Origin: Ruegeria atlantica
GTDB lineage: Bacteria > Pseudomonadota > Alphaproteobacteria > Rhodobacterales > Rhodobacteraceae
Assembly: GCF_013033965.1 (NCBI RefSeq)
Contig: NZ_WQFE01000008.1
Coordinates: 124,001 to 188,000, forward strand
Length of the DNA: 64,000 nt
Direction: 5' to 3'
Shown here: positions 16,813 through 24,990 of the stretch, one piece after another
How positions within the stretch are numbered: the stretch's first letter is position 1
Layout: every line of letters begins with the position of its first letter
The notes under the pieces: generated by a model
Databases searched by the model: none
Seen by the model: only the letters and a program-made list of their open reading frames with translations
What the model was told of the DNA's origin: nothing
Translations under genes and position numbers: made by a program

Positions 16813-17784
16813 TCAGATCACGCGATCTCGGGGCGCACGGCCAGCAAAAAAGTCGTTGAGGTTATCGAGAACACGAAACCCCATCGCTTCGCGCGCTTCG
16901 CGTGTGGCGCTTCCCAGATGCGGCAGCATCACAAGGTTGTCACACTGCAACAGGTCCGGGCTGATGCGGGGTTCGCCATCGAAAACGTCCAGCGCCGCGC
17001 CGCCGATCATGTCGAACATCAAGGCTTGGATCAGTGCCCATTCGTCGATCACCTCACCGCGCGCGGTGTTGATCAGAAAGGCGTTGGGTTTCATCAGGCT
17101 TAACCTGCGAGAGTTGATCAGGTGCTTGTTCGCGACGCCACCAGGGCAATGCAACGAAACGAAGTCACACTGCGGCAACAGATCGTCTATCGCATCCACC
17201 TGAGTTGCGTTGCACCGGGCCAGAATGTCCGGTGCCACCTTGCTGCGGTTGTAGACAACGATATCCATCCCGAACCCGTGGTGGGCCCGGCGGGCCATCT
17301 CTTGTCCGATGCGGCCGTAGCCGATGATGCCCAGAGTTTTGCCACTGACCTTGGTGCCCACCAGATGTGTGGGCCGCCAACCGGTCCAGTTGCCCGAGCG
17401 CAACTCCCGCTCTCCCTCACCTGCGCGTCGTGCCACCATCAGTAGCAACGTCATCGCAATATCAGCAGTGCATTCGGACAGAACATCCGGCGTGTTTGTC
17501 ACCGTCATACCCAATTCGCGGGCCGCGGGTTCGCAGATGTGGCTGTAGCCGACCCCGTAATTGGCGAGGATCTTGGTTTGCGCGCCAGACACATCCAAAG
17601 CTTCAGCATTCAGCGTGTCGGTGACAGTAGGCAAAACGGCGTCATATTGCTTTAACGCGTCGCGTATCTGAGACGGGGACAAAGGCTTGTCCCCGGTGTT
17701 GAGTACAGCGTCATAACTCTCGGCCAGCTGCGCCTCGACGGCAGCAGGCCAACGACGGGTTACAAGAACAGAGGGTTTAGCCAT
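16813..17784 (-). CDS. hprA: Hydroxypyruvate/glyoxylate reductase (D-2-hydroxyacid dehydrogenase)
   Basis: NAD(P)H-dependent D-2-hydroxyacid dehydrogenase of 323 residues. The Rossmann motif is 'LGIIGYGRIGQEMARRA', the catalytic Arg lies in 'LINTARGEVIDEWAL', the Glu in 'ALDVFDGEPRI' and the His in 'LPHLGSATREARE'. 'LANYGVGYSHICEPAARELG' is the N-terminal substrate-domain signature of the glyoxylate/hydroxypyruvate reductase (GyaR) type. It reduces hydroxypyruvate to D-glycerate, the step after serine-glyoxylate transamination. The start is the ATG whose first base overlaps the last base of mtkB. A GTG lies one codon upstream. The assignment to the serine cycle comes from the operon. On sequence alone it could reduce glyoxylate as well. 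Confidence 0.87.
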   Translation of the reverse strand: MAKPSVLVTRRWPAAVEAQLAESYDAVLNTGDKPLSPSQIRDALKQYDAVLPTVTDTLNAEALDVSGAQTKILANYGVGYSHICEPAARELGMTVTNTPDVLSECTADIAMTLLLMVARRAGEGERELRSGNWTGWRPTHLVGTKVSGKTLGIIGYGRIGQEMARRAHHGFGMDIVVYNRSKVAPDILARCNATQVDAIDDLLPQCDFVSLHCPGGVANKHLINSRRLSLMKPNAFLINTARGEVIDEWALIQALMFDMIGGAALDVFDGEPRISPDLLQCDNLVMLPHLGSATREAREAMGFRVLDNLNDFFAGRAPRDRVI

Positions 17785-18674
17785 CACGCAGCCTTTCCCA
17801 TGACGCGAGCGATGGTTTCGCCGATGACAGCGGGGTTTTCAGCGACCGTGACGCCCGCTGCCGACAGGATTTCGACTTTCTCGGACGCGCTTTCGCCAAA
17901 GGCCGAGATGATCGCGCCCGCGTGGCCCATGGTCCGGCCTTTGGGTGCGGTTAGACCTGCGACATAGGCCACGACAGGTTTGGTCACATGATCGCGGATG
18001 TACTCGGCAGCCTCCGCCTCCTGCGGGCCACCGATCTCGCCGATCATGGCGATGACTTCAGTGCTTTCGTCCTGCTCAAACCGTTCGAGGATATCGCGGA
18101 ACGAGGATCCGTTGATTGGATCTCCCCCGATACCAACGCTGGTCGAAACGCCCAGCCCGCGTTCCTTGAGCTGGGCCGCCGCCTCGTACCCAAGCGTCCC
18201 CGAGCGGCCAATGATCCCGACATTGCCCGGCAGGTAGATATGTCCGGGCATGATCCCCAACAGCGCTTTACCTGGGCTGATTGTACCCGCGCAGTTTGGT
18301 CCGGTCAGCACCATGCGCTTTTCCTTGGGGTAACGGTACATGTAGCGTTTGACCCGGATCATGTCCTGCGCCGGGATGCCATCGGTGATGCACACGCAAT
18401 AACGAATACCTGCGTCGGCAGCCTCCATAATAGAATCCGCAGCAAAAGGCGGGGGCACGAACACAAGGCTGGCATCTGCACCAGTGGCTTCGACTGCCTG
18501 TTTAACGGTGTCAAACACCGGCACGCCTTCAACGGTTTCGCCACCCTTGCCGGGGACAACACCACCAACGACATTGGTGCCGTATGCCAGCATGTCCTTG
18601 GTATGAAAGCGTGCCATGCGTCCGGTAATGCCCTGAACGATAACGCGCGAGTCTCGGTCGAGAAGAATGCTCAT
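17784..18674 (-). CDS. mtkB: Malate-CoA ligase (malate thiokinase), alpha subunit
   Basis: SucD-like protein of 296 residues. 'VIVQGITGRMARFHTKDMLAY' and 'VVGGVVPGKGG' form the CoA-binding Rossmann domain. 'GPNCAGTISPGKALLGIMPG' and 'GIIGRSGTLGYEAAAQLKE' follow. The phosphorylated His is in 'MGHAGAIIS'. The text follows Methylobacterium MtkB rather than succinyl-CoA synthetase ('SPGKALLGIMPGHIYLPG'). With MtkA it makes malyl-CoA from malate, CoA and ATP. I start at the ATG overlapping the mtkA stop by one base (TAATG). A longer frame of 15 more residues runs back into mtkA. Both neighbours overlap, so expression is tightly coupled. Confidence 0.93.
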   Translation of the reverse strand: MSILLDRDSRVIVQGITGRMARFHTKDMLAYGTNVVGGVVPGKGGETVEGVPVFDTVKQAVEATGADASLVFVPPPFAADSIMEAADAGIRYCVCITDGIPAQDMIRVKRYMYRYPKEKRMVLTGPNCAGTISPGKALLGIMPGHIYLPGNVGIIGRSGTLGYEAAAQLKERGLGVSTSVGIGGDPINGSSFRDILERFEQDESTEVIAMIGEIGGPQEAEAAEYIRDHVTKPVVAYVAGLTAPKGRTMGHAGAIISAFGESASEKVEILSAAGVTVAENPAVIGETIARVMGKAA

Positions 18675-19870
18675 TACACAGCCCTCATCTTGGTGTTTTG
18701 GGACAGATCGTTGCGCCATGCGCCGACAGCGCGTTCTGCGGCCTCCATCAGTGTTGTTGCGCGAATGATGGGCAGGCCGGATTTGGCGAGGATTTTCTGC
18801 CCCTCTTCGACATTTGTACCGGCAAGGCGCACAACGACTGGAATATCGATCTCGATCTCGCGCAGCGCCTGCACGACGCCCTCGGCCACCCAGTCACAGC
18901 GGTTGATCCCGGCAAAAATGTTGACGAGCACCGCCTGAACATTGGTGTCCGACAAAACAAGACGAAATGCCTTGGCGACACGTTCAGGCGAAGCGCCGCC
19001 ACCGATATCCAAGAAGTTCGCGGGCTCGCCCCCGGCCAGCTTAATGGTATCCATCGTGGCCATGGCCAAACCGGCACCGTTCACGATGCAGCCGATATTG
19101 CCTTCAAGGCCGACATAGGAAAGCCCACGATCCGCCGCGCGGCTTTCGCGCGGGTCTTCCTGGCTTTTGTCGCGCAATTCGGCGATCTGTGGATGTCGGA
19201 ACAGGGCGTTGTCGTCAAAGCTCATCTTGGCATCCAATGCCAACACGCGGTCATCACCCGTGACAACCAGAGGGTTGATTTCGACCATAGTCGCATCAAG
19301 CTCGCTAAACGCCGCGTAACAACCTTGCAGCGTCCGCACCATTTGCTGAACCAGTCGCGGTTCAAGCCCAAGATTGAATGCGATCTCGCGCGCTTGGAAC
19401 TCCTGTAGCCCGACAGCGGGCTCCACAATGGATCGCACAATGCTTTCGGGACGTTCCGCCGAGATGTCTTCGATCTCCATCCCGCCTTCAGACGAGGCAA
19501 CGATCATCACCCGCTGGCTGGAGCGATCCAGCACGAAGCCCAAATAAATCTCACGATCAATCGGCACTGCGGATTCTACATAAACACGGTAGATACCCTT
19601 GCCTTCGGGCCCTGTCTGATGCGTCACCAGTTTGCGGCCAAACAGATCGTCACAGGCCTGGTAGATCTCGTTTTCGGTGTTGCACAGCTTTACACCACCT
19701 GCCTTACCTCGGCCGCCTGCATGGACCTGAGCTTTGACAATCCACTTGTCTCCGCCCAGTTCACGCGCGCGGTAGGCCGCTTGCTCAGGGCTGTAAGCCA
19801 AAGCGCCCGACGGCACGGCGACACCAAAATTCGAAAGAACCTCTTTCGCCTGATACTCATGAATATCCAT
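18674..19870 (-). CDS. mtkA: Malate-CoA ligase (malate thiokinase), beta subunit
   Basis: SucC-like protein of 398 residues with an N-terminal ATP-grasp domain ('[21 protein letters not shown]', '[20 protein letters not shown]') and a C-terminal flavodoxin-like ligase domain ('[20 protein letters not shown]', '[18 protein letters not shown]', '[16 protein letters not shown]'). These are shared with succinyl-CoA synthetase beta. The pairing with mtkB, mclA and sgaA identifies it as the malate-specific enzyme. ATG 19870 is preceded by GGGAGGATTGCAG. An alternative two codons upstream exists. It is the second gene of the operon, 28 bases after sgaA. Confidence 0.92.
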   Translation of the reverse strand: MDIHEYQAKEVLSNFGVAVPSGALAYSPEQAAYRARELGGDKWIVKAQVHAGGRGKAGGVKLCNTENEIYQACDDLFGRKLVTHQTGPEGKGIYRVYVESAVPIDREIYLGFVLDRSSQRVMIVASSEGGMEIEDISAERPESIVRSIVEPAVGLQEFQAREIAFNLGLEPRLVQQMVRTLQGCYAAFSELDATMVEINPLVVTGDDRVLALDAKMSFDDNALFRHPQIAELRDKSQEDPRESRAADRGLSYVGLEGNIGCIVNGAGLAMATMDTIKLAGGEPANFLDIGGGASPERVAKAFRLVLSDTNVQAVLVNIFAGINRCDWVAEGVVQALREIEIDIPVVVRLAGTNVEEGQKILAKSGLPIIRATTLMEAAERAVGAWRNDLSQNTKMRAV

Positions 19871-19898
19871 CTGCAATCCTCCCGTTCATGCAGTGTGG

Positions 19899-21140
19899 TT
19901 AAGCCGCAATCGACGTGCCGTAGCGGCTTTCGAGCAGCGCCTCGATCTCTTCGAAATCGACGTGACCGCCCAGTTCCCGGATGGCTTCGGCAAAAAGGCG
20001 TACAATCCGGCTGACGGCTTGTCGGTTGAGCTGATTGAGGATGCCGATGCGAACCTGAACCGGCGCGCTGAGCGTCGGCCAGATACCGAACCCTCTTCCC
20101 CTGCAGTTCTGCACCAGTTCCATCTCGCGCCCGGCCAATTCAGGCGGCAGGTTGAGCACAACAAGGCTGGGCATGTCCGAGGTCACCTCGCATCCCATAG
20201 CAGTTACCGCGTCGCGCAGTACGCGTTCGTGGGTCTTGTATGATGCCGACCGTTTGGCCAGACCTTCCTGCAAGGTCAGGCGCAGGGATTCGTGGAAAGC
20301 GGCGACGGCGTATCCGGAGTGGGTTCTGTGATAGGTCCCTTTCTCAACATCCTGACCGTCTACAATGCCCCAATGGCGGGCTTCGAAAATCGGATTGTGC
20401 ACATAGGTGTAGGCACCTGTGGTCTTGAGGGATTCGATAAAAGTGTCCGTAAAGCTGACCGGCGCATAAGTCAGAGGTAGGCAGCAAAGCCCCTTTTGCG
20501 GACATGACGCCCAACCGGCGATCCCCGGATAGTCATCGATCGAAAAGTCATCCGCGCCCAGCGAGGATACTGCGTCGATCAGGCCCATGACACCGTGACG
20601 CTCACACGCGTCCGAAAAACCGCGCAGGTCGTTGACGCGGCCAGATCCGGTTTCCCAATGCGCCATGAAAGCCCATTTGGGATTGTGCTCAGCCAACGCA
20701 GCCTCAGCTATTTCACCGGTCACTGGCTGACCATGCGGAACATCAATCACCGTGACACTTGCTGCCTGAGGGTCCAGCGGGTTGGCGGCGTGTTCCTCTG
20801 GTGTGGCTGCCTTGATCCGCAAGGTCAACGCGTCGATCCCGGAAAAGGTCCCGTTGGCAAAAGCCACGACCTTGTCACCAGGCATGACGGCAGAGAACAT
20901 GGTGTCCAGTCCGCTCCAACCTGTCCCGGCGACGGCAAAGGTGTAGGCGTTTTGGGTGCCCCAGATCTGGCGAAGCATGTGCTTGCATTCAACCATGCCC
21001 CTGAGGACATCACCCTGCATGTGATCGGCCACACCAGCATTGGCAAAAGCCTGCAGAACACGTGCATCTGTATTGCCCGGCCCCGGACCGGCGGCCAAGG
21101 TCTCGGGGATCTCAAGCGGAGGGAAAATCTGAAATGTCAT
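19899..21140 (-). CDS. sgaA: Serine-glyoxylate aminotransferase
   Basis: Class V PLP-dependent aminotransferase of 413 residues. The PLP Lys lies in 'GWASCPQKGLCCLPL', the PLP-phosphate/Asp region in 'GLIDAVSSLGADDFSIDDY', and the N-terminal 'LAAGPGPGNTDARVLQAF' is the usual substrate-binding start of the family (normally 'PGP.NV'). It transfers the amino group of serine to glyoxylate, giving hydroxypyruvate and glycine, the entry of the serine cycle. It is the first gene of the minus-strand operon sgaA-mtkA-mtkB-hprA-mclA. The upstream intergenic region is shared with a divergent LuxR-type regulator. The family also includes alanine-glyoxylate and related transaminases, but the operon makes the serine-glyoxylate role most likely. 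Confidence 0.9.
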   Translation of the reverse strand: MTFQIFPPLEIPETLAAGPGPGNTDARVLQAFANAGVADHMQGDVLRGMVECKHMLRQIWGTQNAYTFAVAGTGWSGLDTMFSAVMPGDKVVAFANGTFSGIDALTLRIKAATPEEHAANPLDPQAASVTVIDVPHGQPVTGEIAEAALAEHNPKWAFMAHWETGSGRVNDLRGFSDACERHGVMGLIDAVSSLGADDFSIDDYPGIAGWASCPQKGLCCLPLTYAPVSFTDTFIESLKTTGAYTYVHNPIFEARHWGIVDGQDVEKGTYHRTHSGYAVAAFHESLRLTLQEGLAKRSASYKTHERVLRDAVTAMGCEVTSDMPSLVVLNLPPELAGREMELVQNCRGRGFGIWPTLSAPVQVRIGILNQLNRQAVSRIVRLFAEAIRELGGHVDFEEIEALLESRYGTSIAA

Positions 21141-21360
21141 CGGTTGACGTCCTCGGCAGTGGAACGGGCACCTCGGCCCATTGGGTTACATTGGCTATCA
21201 GGAAACGCGGACTTGCGCGGCGACGCAACGTAACTTACTACTGCTTTAGGATGGCTAATCAGATGGGAAACTTCCTACCCATTTTGGTAAAAATACAATG
21301 GTATACTAAAAATCGGCCTATCCGTATGGGTGGTTTTTGAAGAAATTGGATGAAAATTAG
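21141..21360. promoter_or_regulatory. Divergent control region between sgaA operon and luxR-type gene
   Basis: 220 bases separate the two divergent starts and must hold promoters in both directions. The half near the regulator is AT-rich and contains a good -10-like TATACT at 21302-21307 on the plus strand, but no clear -35 at the ideal distance. No operator palindrome stands out by eye. Confidence 0.4.
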
Positions 21361-21990
21361 ATGGTTGAAACCTCAATGGCTCCGATTGACGTCATGCTGG
21401 CCGACAGCAATCCACTGGTCCTGTCAGCCATGTCAGAGATATTTGAACGCGACTCGCGATTCTCGCTTGTAGCGACTTCGGCTACGGCCGAGGGTTTTTT
21501 GGGGACAGTGATGCGGGTTCCGGTGAAGGTTGGGGTTATCGACTGGAATCTTCCCGTTTTGGGTGCTGCCAAACTGATCGAGGTGCTGCGCGAACAGGCC
21601 GATGCACCACGGTTCGTCGTTTACGGCGATACGTCCGGTGACGTTCCAAGGTTGGCAATGCAAGCCGGGGCCGCCGGGTTTGCTGCGCGATCTGGCGAGG
21701 TTGAAGGTCTGCTGAAAACCTGTGCAGACGTCGCAGCCGGCAAGATGGTTTTTCCCTTCATTGACGTTCGCAAAATGCAGCAAGACCCCATCCAAAGCCT
21801 GTCCCGCAAAGAGCGCGCCATTCTGGAGGCCCTGGCGCAAGGTATGTCCAACAGGGACTTGTCGAAAGAGCTTCAGATTTCCACCAACACGGTCAAATTC
21901 CACCTGTCCAACATCTATGAAAAACTGGCCGTAAAAAACCGAACCCAAGCAATCGCATATTACTACTCCTCTCAGCTGTCGCGCGACTAG
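21361..21990 (+). CDS. LuxR/NarL-type response regulator with degenerate receiver
   Basis: Protein of 209 residues with an N-terminal receiver and a C-terminal GerE/LuxR helix-turn-helix ('LSRKERAILEALAQGMSNRD' to 'TNTVKFHLSNIYEKLAVKN', the latter the recognition region). The receiver keeps a phosphoacceptor-like Asp61 in 'GVIDWNLP' but its acidic pocket is reduced ('VMLADSNPL' instead of a DD or DE pair). The Thr normally found after the fourth strand is absent ('RFVVYGDTS'), and the conserved switch Lys appears as Arg ('GAAGFAARSGE'). It may therefore act without classical phosphorylation. No histidine kinase is nearby. It is divergent from the serine-cycle operon and is a candidate regulator of that operon, or of the downstream oxygenase and polysaccharide genes. 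Confidence 0.85.
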   Translation: MVETSMAPIDVMLADSNPLVLSAMSEIFERDSRFSLVATSATAEGFLGTVMRVPVKVGVIDWNLPVLGAAKLIEVLREQADAPRFVVYGDTSGDVPRLAMQAGAAGFAARSGEVEGLLKTCADVAAGKMVFPFIDVRKMQQDPIQSLSRKERAILEALAQGMSNRDLSKELQISTNTVKFHLSNIYEKLAVKNRTQAIAYYYSSQLSRD

Positions 21991-22231
21991 ACCGCGTATA
22001 CCGTCGCGCTGGCCTATAGCGTTTCAAGTTGTGCGCTGCACGATAAAGGCGACGTAATGTGTGATCGCGGACGTCTAAACGTTTGTCTGGCAAGTTTTAG
22101 CAAATGGTTCTTTTGCCCCGAACGCATACTTCCCAATCTGGACAAAGCCAAAAAATATTGATTTTCGTGGTCTTTTGGCAAACACTGCTAACGTCAGTAT
22201 TTTTTGTTAATTTAACGAGTGGAGGGAGCCA

Positions 22232-23221
22232 ATGGTACATGGCTCAGTCGGCAATATTGGTGATCCTGATGTATTCGGTGACAAGCTCTTTTTCAAAGAC
22301 ACCGGATCATTCAAGGTAGACTTTGGCAAGCTTCCGTTTCTTCTGCACCACAATTTCGAAAACAGCGATCTTTTCTCGTTATCGCGGCTTGCTCGCGCGG
22401 CAGAGCAGTTGATCCAGAAAGGTCGGGGGCACAGGTTCTCGGCGCATAGGGCACAAGACAAAATCAACTCAGGTTGGGTTTCAATGCCGCGGGAAGAGCA
22501 AGTCGCCGCTGCCGTAGAATCCATCGGCGAACAAAACGCTTGGATGAAGATCACTGCCCTGAACGAGGCGGATCCCGCATATGTTGAGTTCTTGAATACG
22601 GCGATTGCCGAAATTGACGGTCTGTTGGACCACAATTTCAAGCAGGAAGTCACCCACGCGCAAATGACGGCTTTTATATCTTCTCCTGGCGTCGCGGCTC
22701 CATATCACATTGACCACGAAGAAAACTTCCTTTGCCAGATTTCCGGAGAAAAGGAGGTTTGCCTATACGACCCTTTGGACAGGGAAAACCTTCCGGATAA
22801 GGAAATCGAGGAATTCTATTTCGGAAACTACGATGCCGCGAAGTATCGCGATAACCTAAAATCTCGAGGTAAGATCTTTCAGCTTAAACCTGGTGTTGCC
22901 GTTCACCATCCGTCCCTTTCGGCGCATTGGGTGCGCAATGGCGATCAACCGTCAGTCAGCATCTCGCTTGTGTTCTGCACAAAAGAAATCGACAAGCGCG
23001 CTTACATCTATCAGAGCAACTACCTGCTCAGGAGGCTGGGACTGCCACAAAGTCCGCCGGGGCGCCATCCGTTCTGGGATGAAGTAAAGAAGAAGTCTAT
23101 TCGCGCCGTATCCAAACCTCGTCCGACATCATTCCGGGAACTTATTTTCTCCGGGCCCGACAACATCAAAGCGCCAATCCGGTCCATTCAGAATATGTTC
23201 AAAAGCGTCAAATCCAATTAG
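22232..23221 (+). CDS. Cupin-like (JmjC-type) Fe(II)/2-oxoglutarate oxygenase
   Basis: Protein of 329 residues. The C-terminal two thirds form a JmjC/cupin-like barrel with an iron-binding triad: His159 and Asp161 in 'APYHIDHEENFLCQISGEKE' and a distal His at about 232 in 'LKPGVAVHHPSLSAHWVRNG'. 'CLYDPLDRENLPDKEIEEFY' between them is typical of the cupin-like domain of bacterial hydroxylases, which use 2-oxoglutarate and O2 to hydroxylate proteins, peptides or small molecules. No signal peptide is visible. ATG 22232 has a strong GGAGGGAG upstream. It stands between the LuxR-type gene and the flippase of the polysaccharide/NRPS region, and could hydroxylate the NRPS product. That assignment is inference. 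Confidence 0.78.
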   Translation: MVHGSVGNIGDPDVFGDKLFFKDTGSFKVDFGKLPFLLHHNFENSDLFSLSRLARAAEQLIQKGRGHRFSAHRAQDKINSGWVSMPREEQVAAAVESIGEQNAWMKITALNEADPAYVEFLNTAIAEIDGLLDHNFKQEVTHAQMTAFISSPGVAAPYHIDHEENFLCQISGEKEVCLYDPLDRENLPDKEIEEFYFGNYDAAKYRDNLKSRGKIFQLKPGVAVHHPSLSAHWVRNGDQPSVSISLVFCTKEIDKRAYIYQSNYLLRRLGLPQSPPGRHPFWDEVKKKSIRAVSKPRPTSFRELIFSGPDNIKAPIRSIQNMFKSVKSN

Positions 23222-23437
23222 CAACATGATCCATGTCGTGAATTGTTTCAATTTGTCGGCGAAGCAGCCATCCAACTGGACATGTGCATCAGTCGAAGCA
23301 ATTGGATTTGCGGAAACCGAATGAAACAACTTTGCCTTTGTTGCCAGAGTGTCCTGTGCAGGCAGATTTGACAAAGGCTACGCCAACGGTGCGACGGTTT
23401 GAATCGGGGATGCGTGTCGGTTGTTCTTGTGACGCCT

Positions 23438-24910
23438 TCAGCCCACTGAATGTTCCGAAAAGCTTTTGTTTCGCAGTGCGTCGCGCAAGGATCCATCCAG
23501 CAAAAGAACCGCAGGAACGAAGAAAACCATCATGCTCAATCCAATTAGAACGAAGCGGACTAGATCGTGCGTATCCATGAAAAGGCCCAACTTGTCCGCC
23601 AAAAAAATCGGAATGCAAGACAAAGCAAGGGCTGGCAAAACCGCCCAGGATCTGGCCAGGATGAAACGCCACTGAATACCCGCATAGCGTTTCATGATGA
23701 GTGCGTTGATCAGAAAGGCAATGACGGATGACACCACCTCGGACAATGCAATGGCGGTTATGCCGAAAGAAGCAGCTGACAGGATTGCCCCAATCGTGAT
23801 CGATGAATACACCGTCATAATCCACGGCAATTTCCGAACCTCTCCGGCAAGCGTTAAAATCGCGGCGCTTGCAGTACCACTGCATCGGATCAGGGCGGCA
23901 ACAGCAAGGATACGCAGCACGGGCGTCGCAGGTTCCCAACCGGGCCCCAGAATTCCGGTCGTAAGCGTATCAGCCATGAGGAAGACACCGACGAACAGAG
24001 GAACCGCCCCATAATACAGAACGGGATAGAAGCGGAGCGCAAGTTCGCCAAATCCAGACGTATCCCCATATGAATCACGGCTGCGGCGGAAAAGGCTCCA
24101 TGACAGGATACGGGTCGGCTCGCTTACAATTTCTTCAAACGCCGCAACAATACGCTGTGCCGCGCGGTAGTAACCGGCTGAGGTTGCACCCAAAAACCCA
24201 CCAATGATCAGTGTTGCGGCATAGATACGAACGTTGACCACAAGGCGGGTCATTATGATCTTCCAAGAAAATGCCACAGAATCCGCAAGCGTTTCACGCT
24301 GCATCATCCTGGGTGTCGTTTTGCTTATGATAAGACCGCTGACGCTCAGGATAACGGCCCCGGAAAGACGGCCCCACGCCAGCGCCATCACACCAAACCC
24401 CTGATACAGAGCCCAAATCGCAACGATCAGGTTCGCAATGTCCGCCAAAAGTGTTGTCAGCGCTGCGACCGTCAAGCGGTCCTGCCTGACTAAAACACCA
24501 TTGTATGCCGCTCCGATCGAAGTGAAGAACATACCAACTGACAAAACCTGAAGAAGCGGCTTGGCAATGGGATCAGAAACTATGCGCCCAATAGCGCTAC
24601 CACCGACAACACCCATCGTCGCAATCATGAAACTGCACAAGATTGCTACAAAAAGAGTTTCGCGAATACGGGCCTCGGACCCGTGCCATTGCATGATGTA
24701 CTCTGACCAACCTGCCATTGAAACTTGTGTCAGGATGACCACCACCGCCGCAGCCAACGCAAACACGCCAAACTCCGCCGGAGTCATGAGGCGTACGGCC
24801 ACCATGAAAATCGCAAACTGCGTTAGCTGAGTGAAAATTCTGGAAACCGTGGTCCAAACCCCGCCACGCAACACGGTATCCCCTTTTTTGGTTGCCTCGG
24901 TCATTGGCAC
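23438..24910 (-). CDS. Wzx-type oligosaccharide flippase
   Basis: Integral membrane protein of 490 residues with about 12-14 hydrophobic helices, typical of the polysaccharide-transporter branch of the MATE/MOP superfamily. The N-terminal 'DTVLRGGVWTTVSRIFTQLT' and 'FAIFMVAVRLMTPAEFGVFA' are the standard opening of Wzx/RfbX proteins ('RG..W......Q......AR.L.P.EFG'). It flips undecaprenyl-linked repeat units across the inner membrane. It follows the GT4 gene by 80 bases on the same strand, so the two are probably co-transcribed. It implies that the locus uses the Wzx/Wzy route rather than an ABC exporter. Confidence 0.85.
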   Translation of the reverse strand: MPMTEATKKGDTVLRGGVWTTVSRIFTQLTQFAIFMVAVRLMTPAEFGVFALAAAVVVILTQVSMAGWSEYIMQWHGSEARIRETLFVAILCSFMIATMGVVGGSAIGRIVSDPIAKPLLQVLSVGMFFTSIGAAYNGVLVRQDRLTVAALTTLLADIANLIVAIWALYQGFGVMALAWGRLSGAVILSVSGLIISKTTPRMMQRETLADSVAFSWKIIMTRLVVNVRIYAATLIIGGFLGATSAGYYRAAQRIVAAFEEIVSEPTRILSWSLFRRSRDSYGDTSGFGELALRFYPVLYYGAVPLFVGVFLMADTLTTGILGPGWEPATPVLRILAVAALIRCSGTASAAILTLAGEVRKLPWIMTVYSSITIGAILSAASFGITAIALSEVVSSVIAFLINALIMKRYAGIQWRFILARSWAVLPALALSCIPIFLADKLGLFMDTHDLVRFVLIGLSMMVFFVPAVLLLDGSLRDALRNKSFSEHSVG

Positions 24911-24990
24911 AACCTGCCTAGCAACTGTATGCCTATTCTCCCATATTCGGGCATGGGATCAGGGCGGATGTTACTTACAACACCCCTCAT

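Noticed and set aside
17988..18938. A 316-codon plus-strand frame opposite mtkB and mtkA
   Set aside because: It is antisense to two clearly recognised genes, with no motif or ribosome site.
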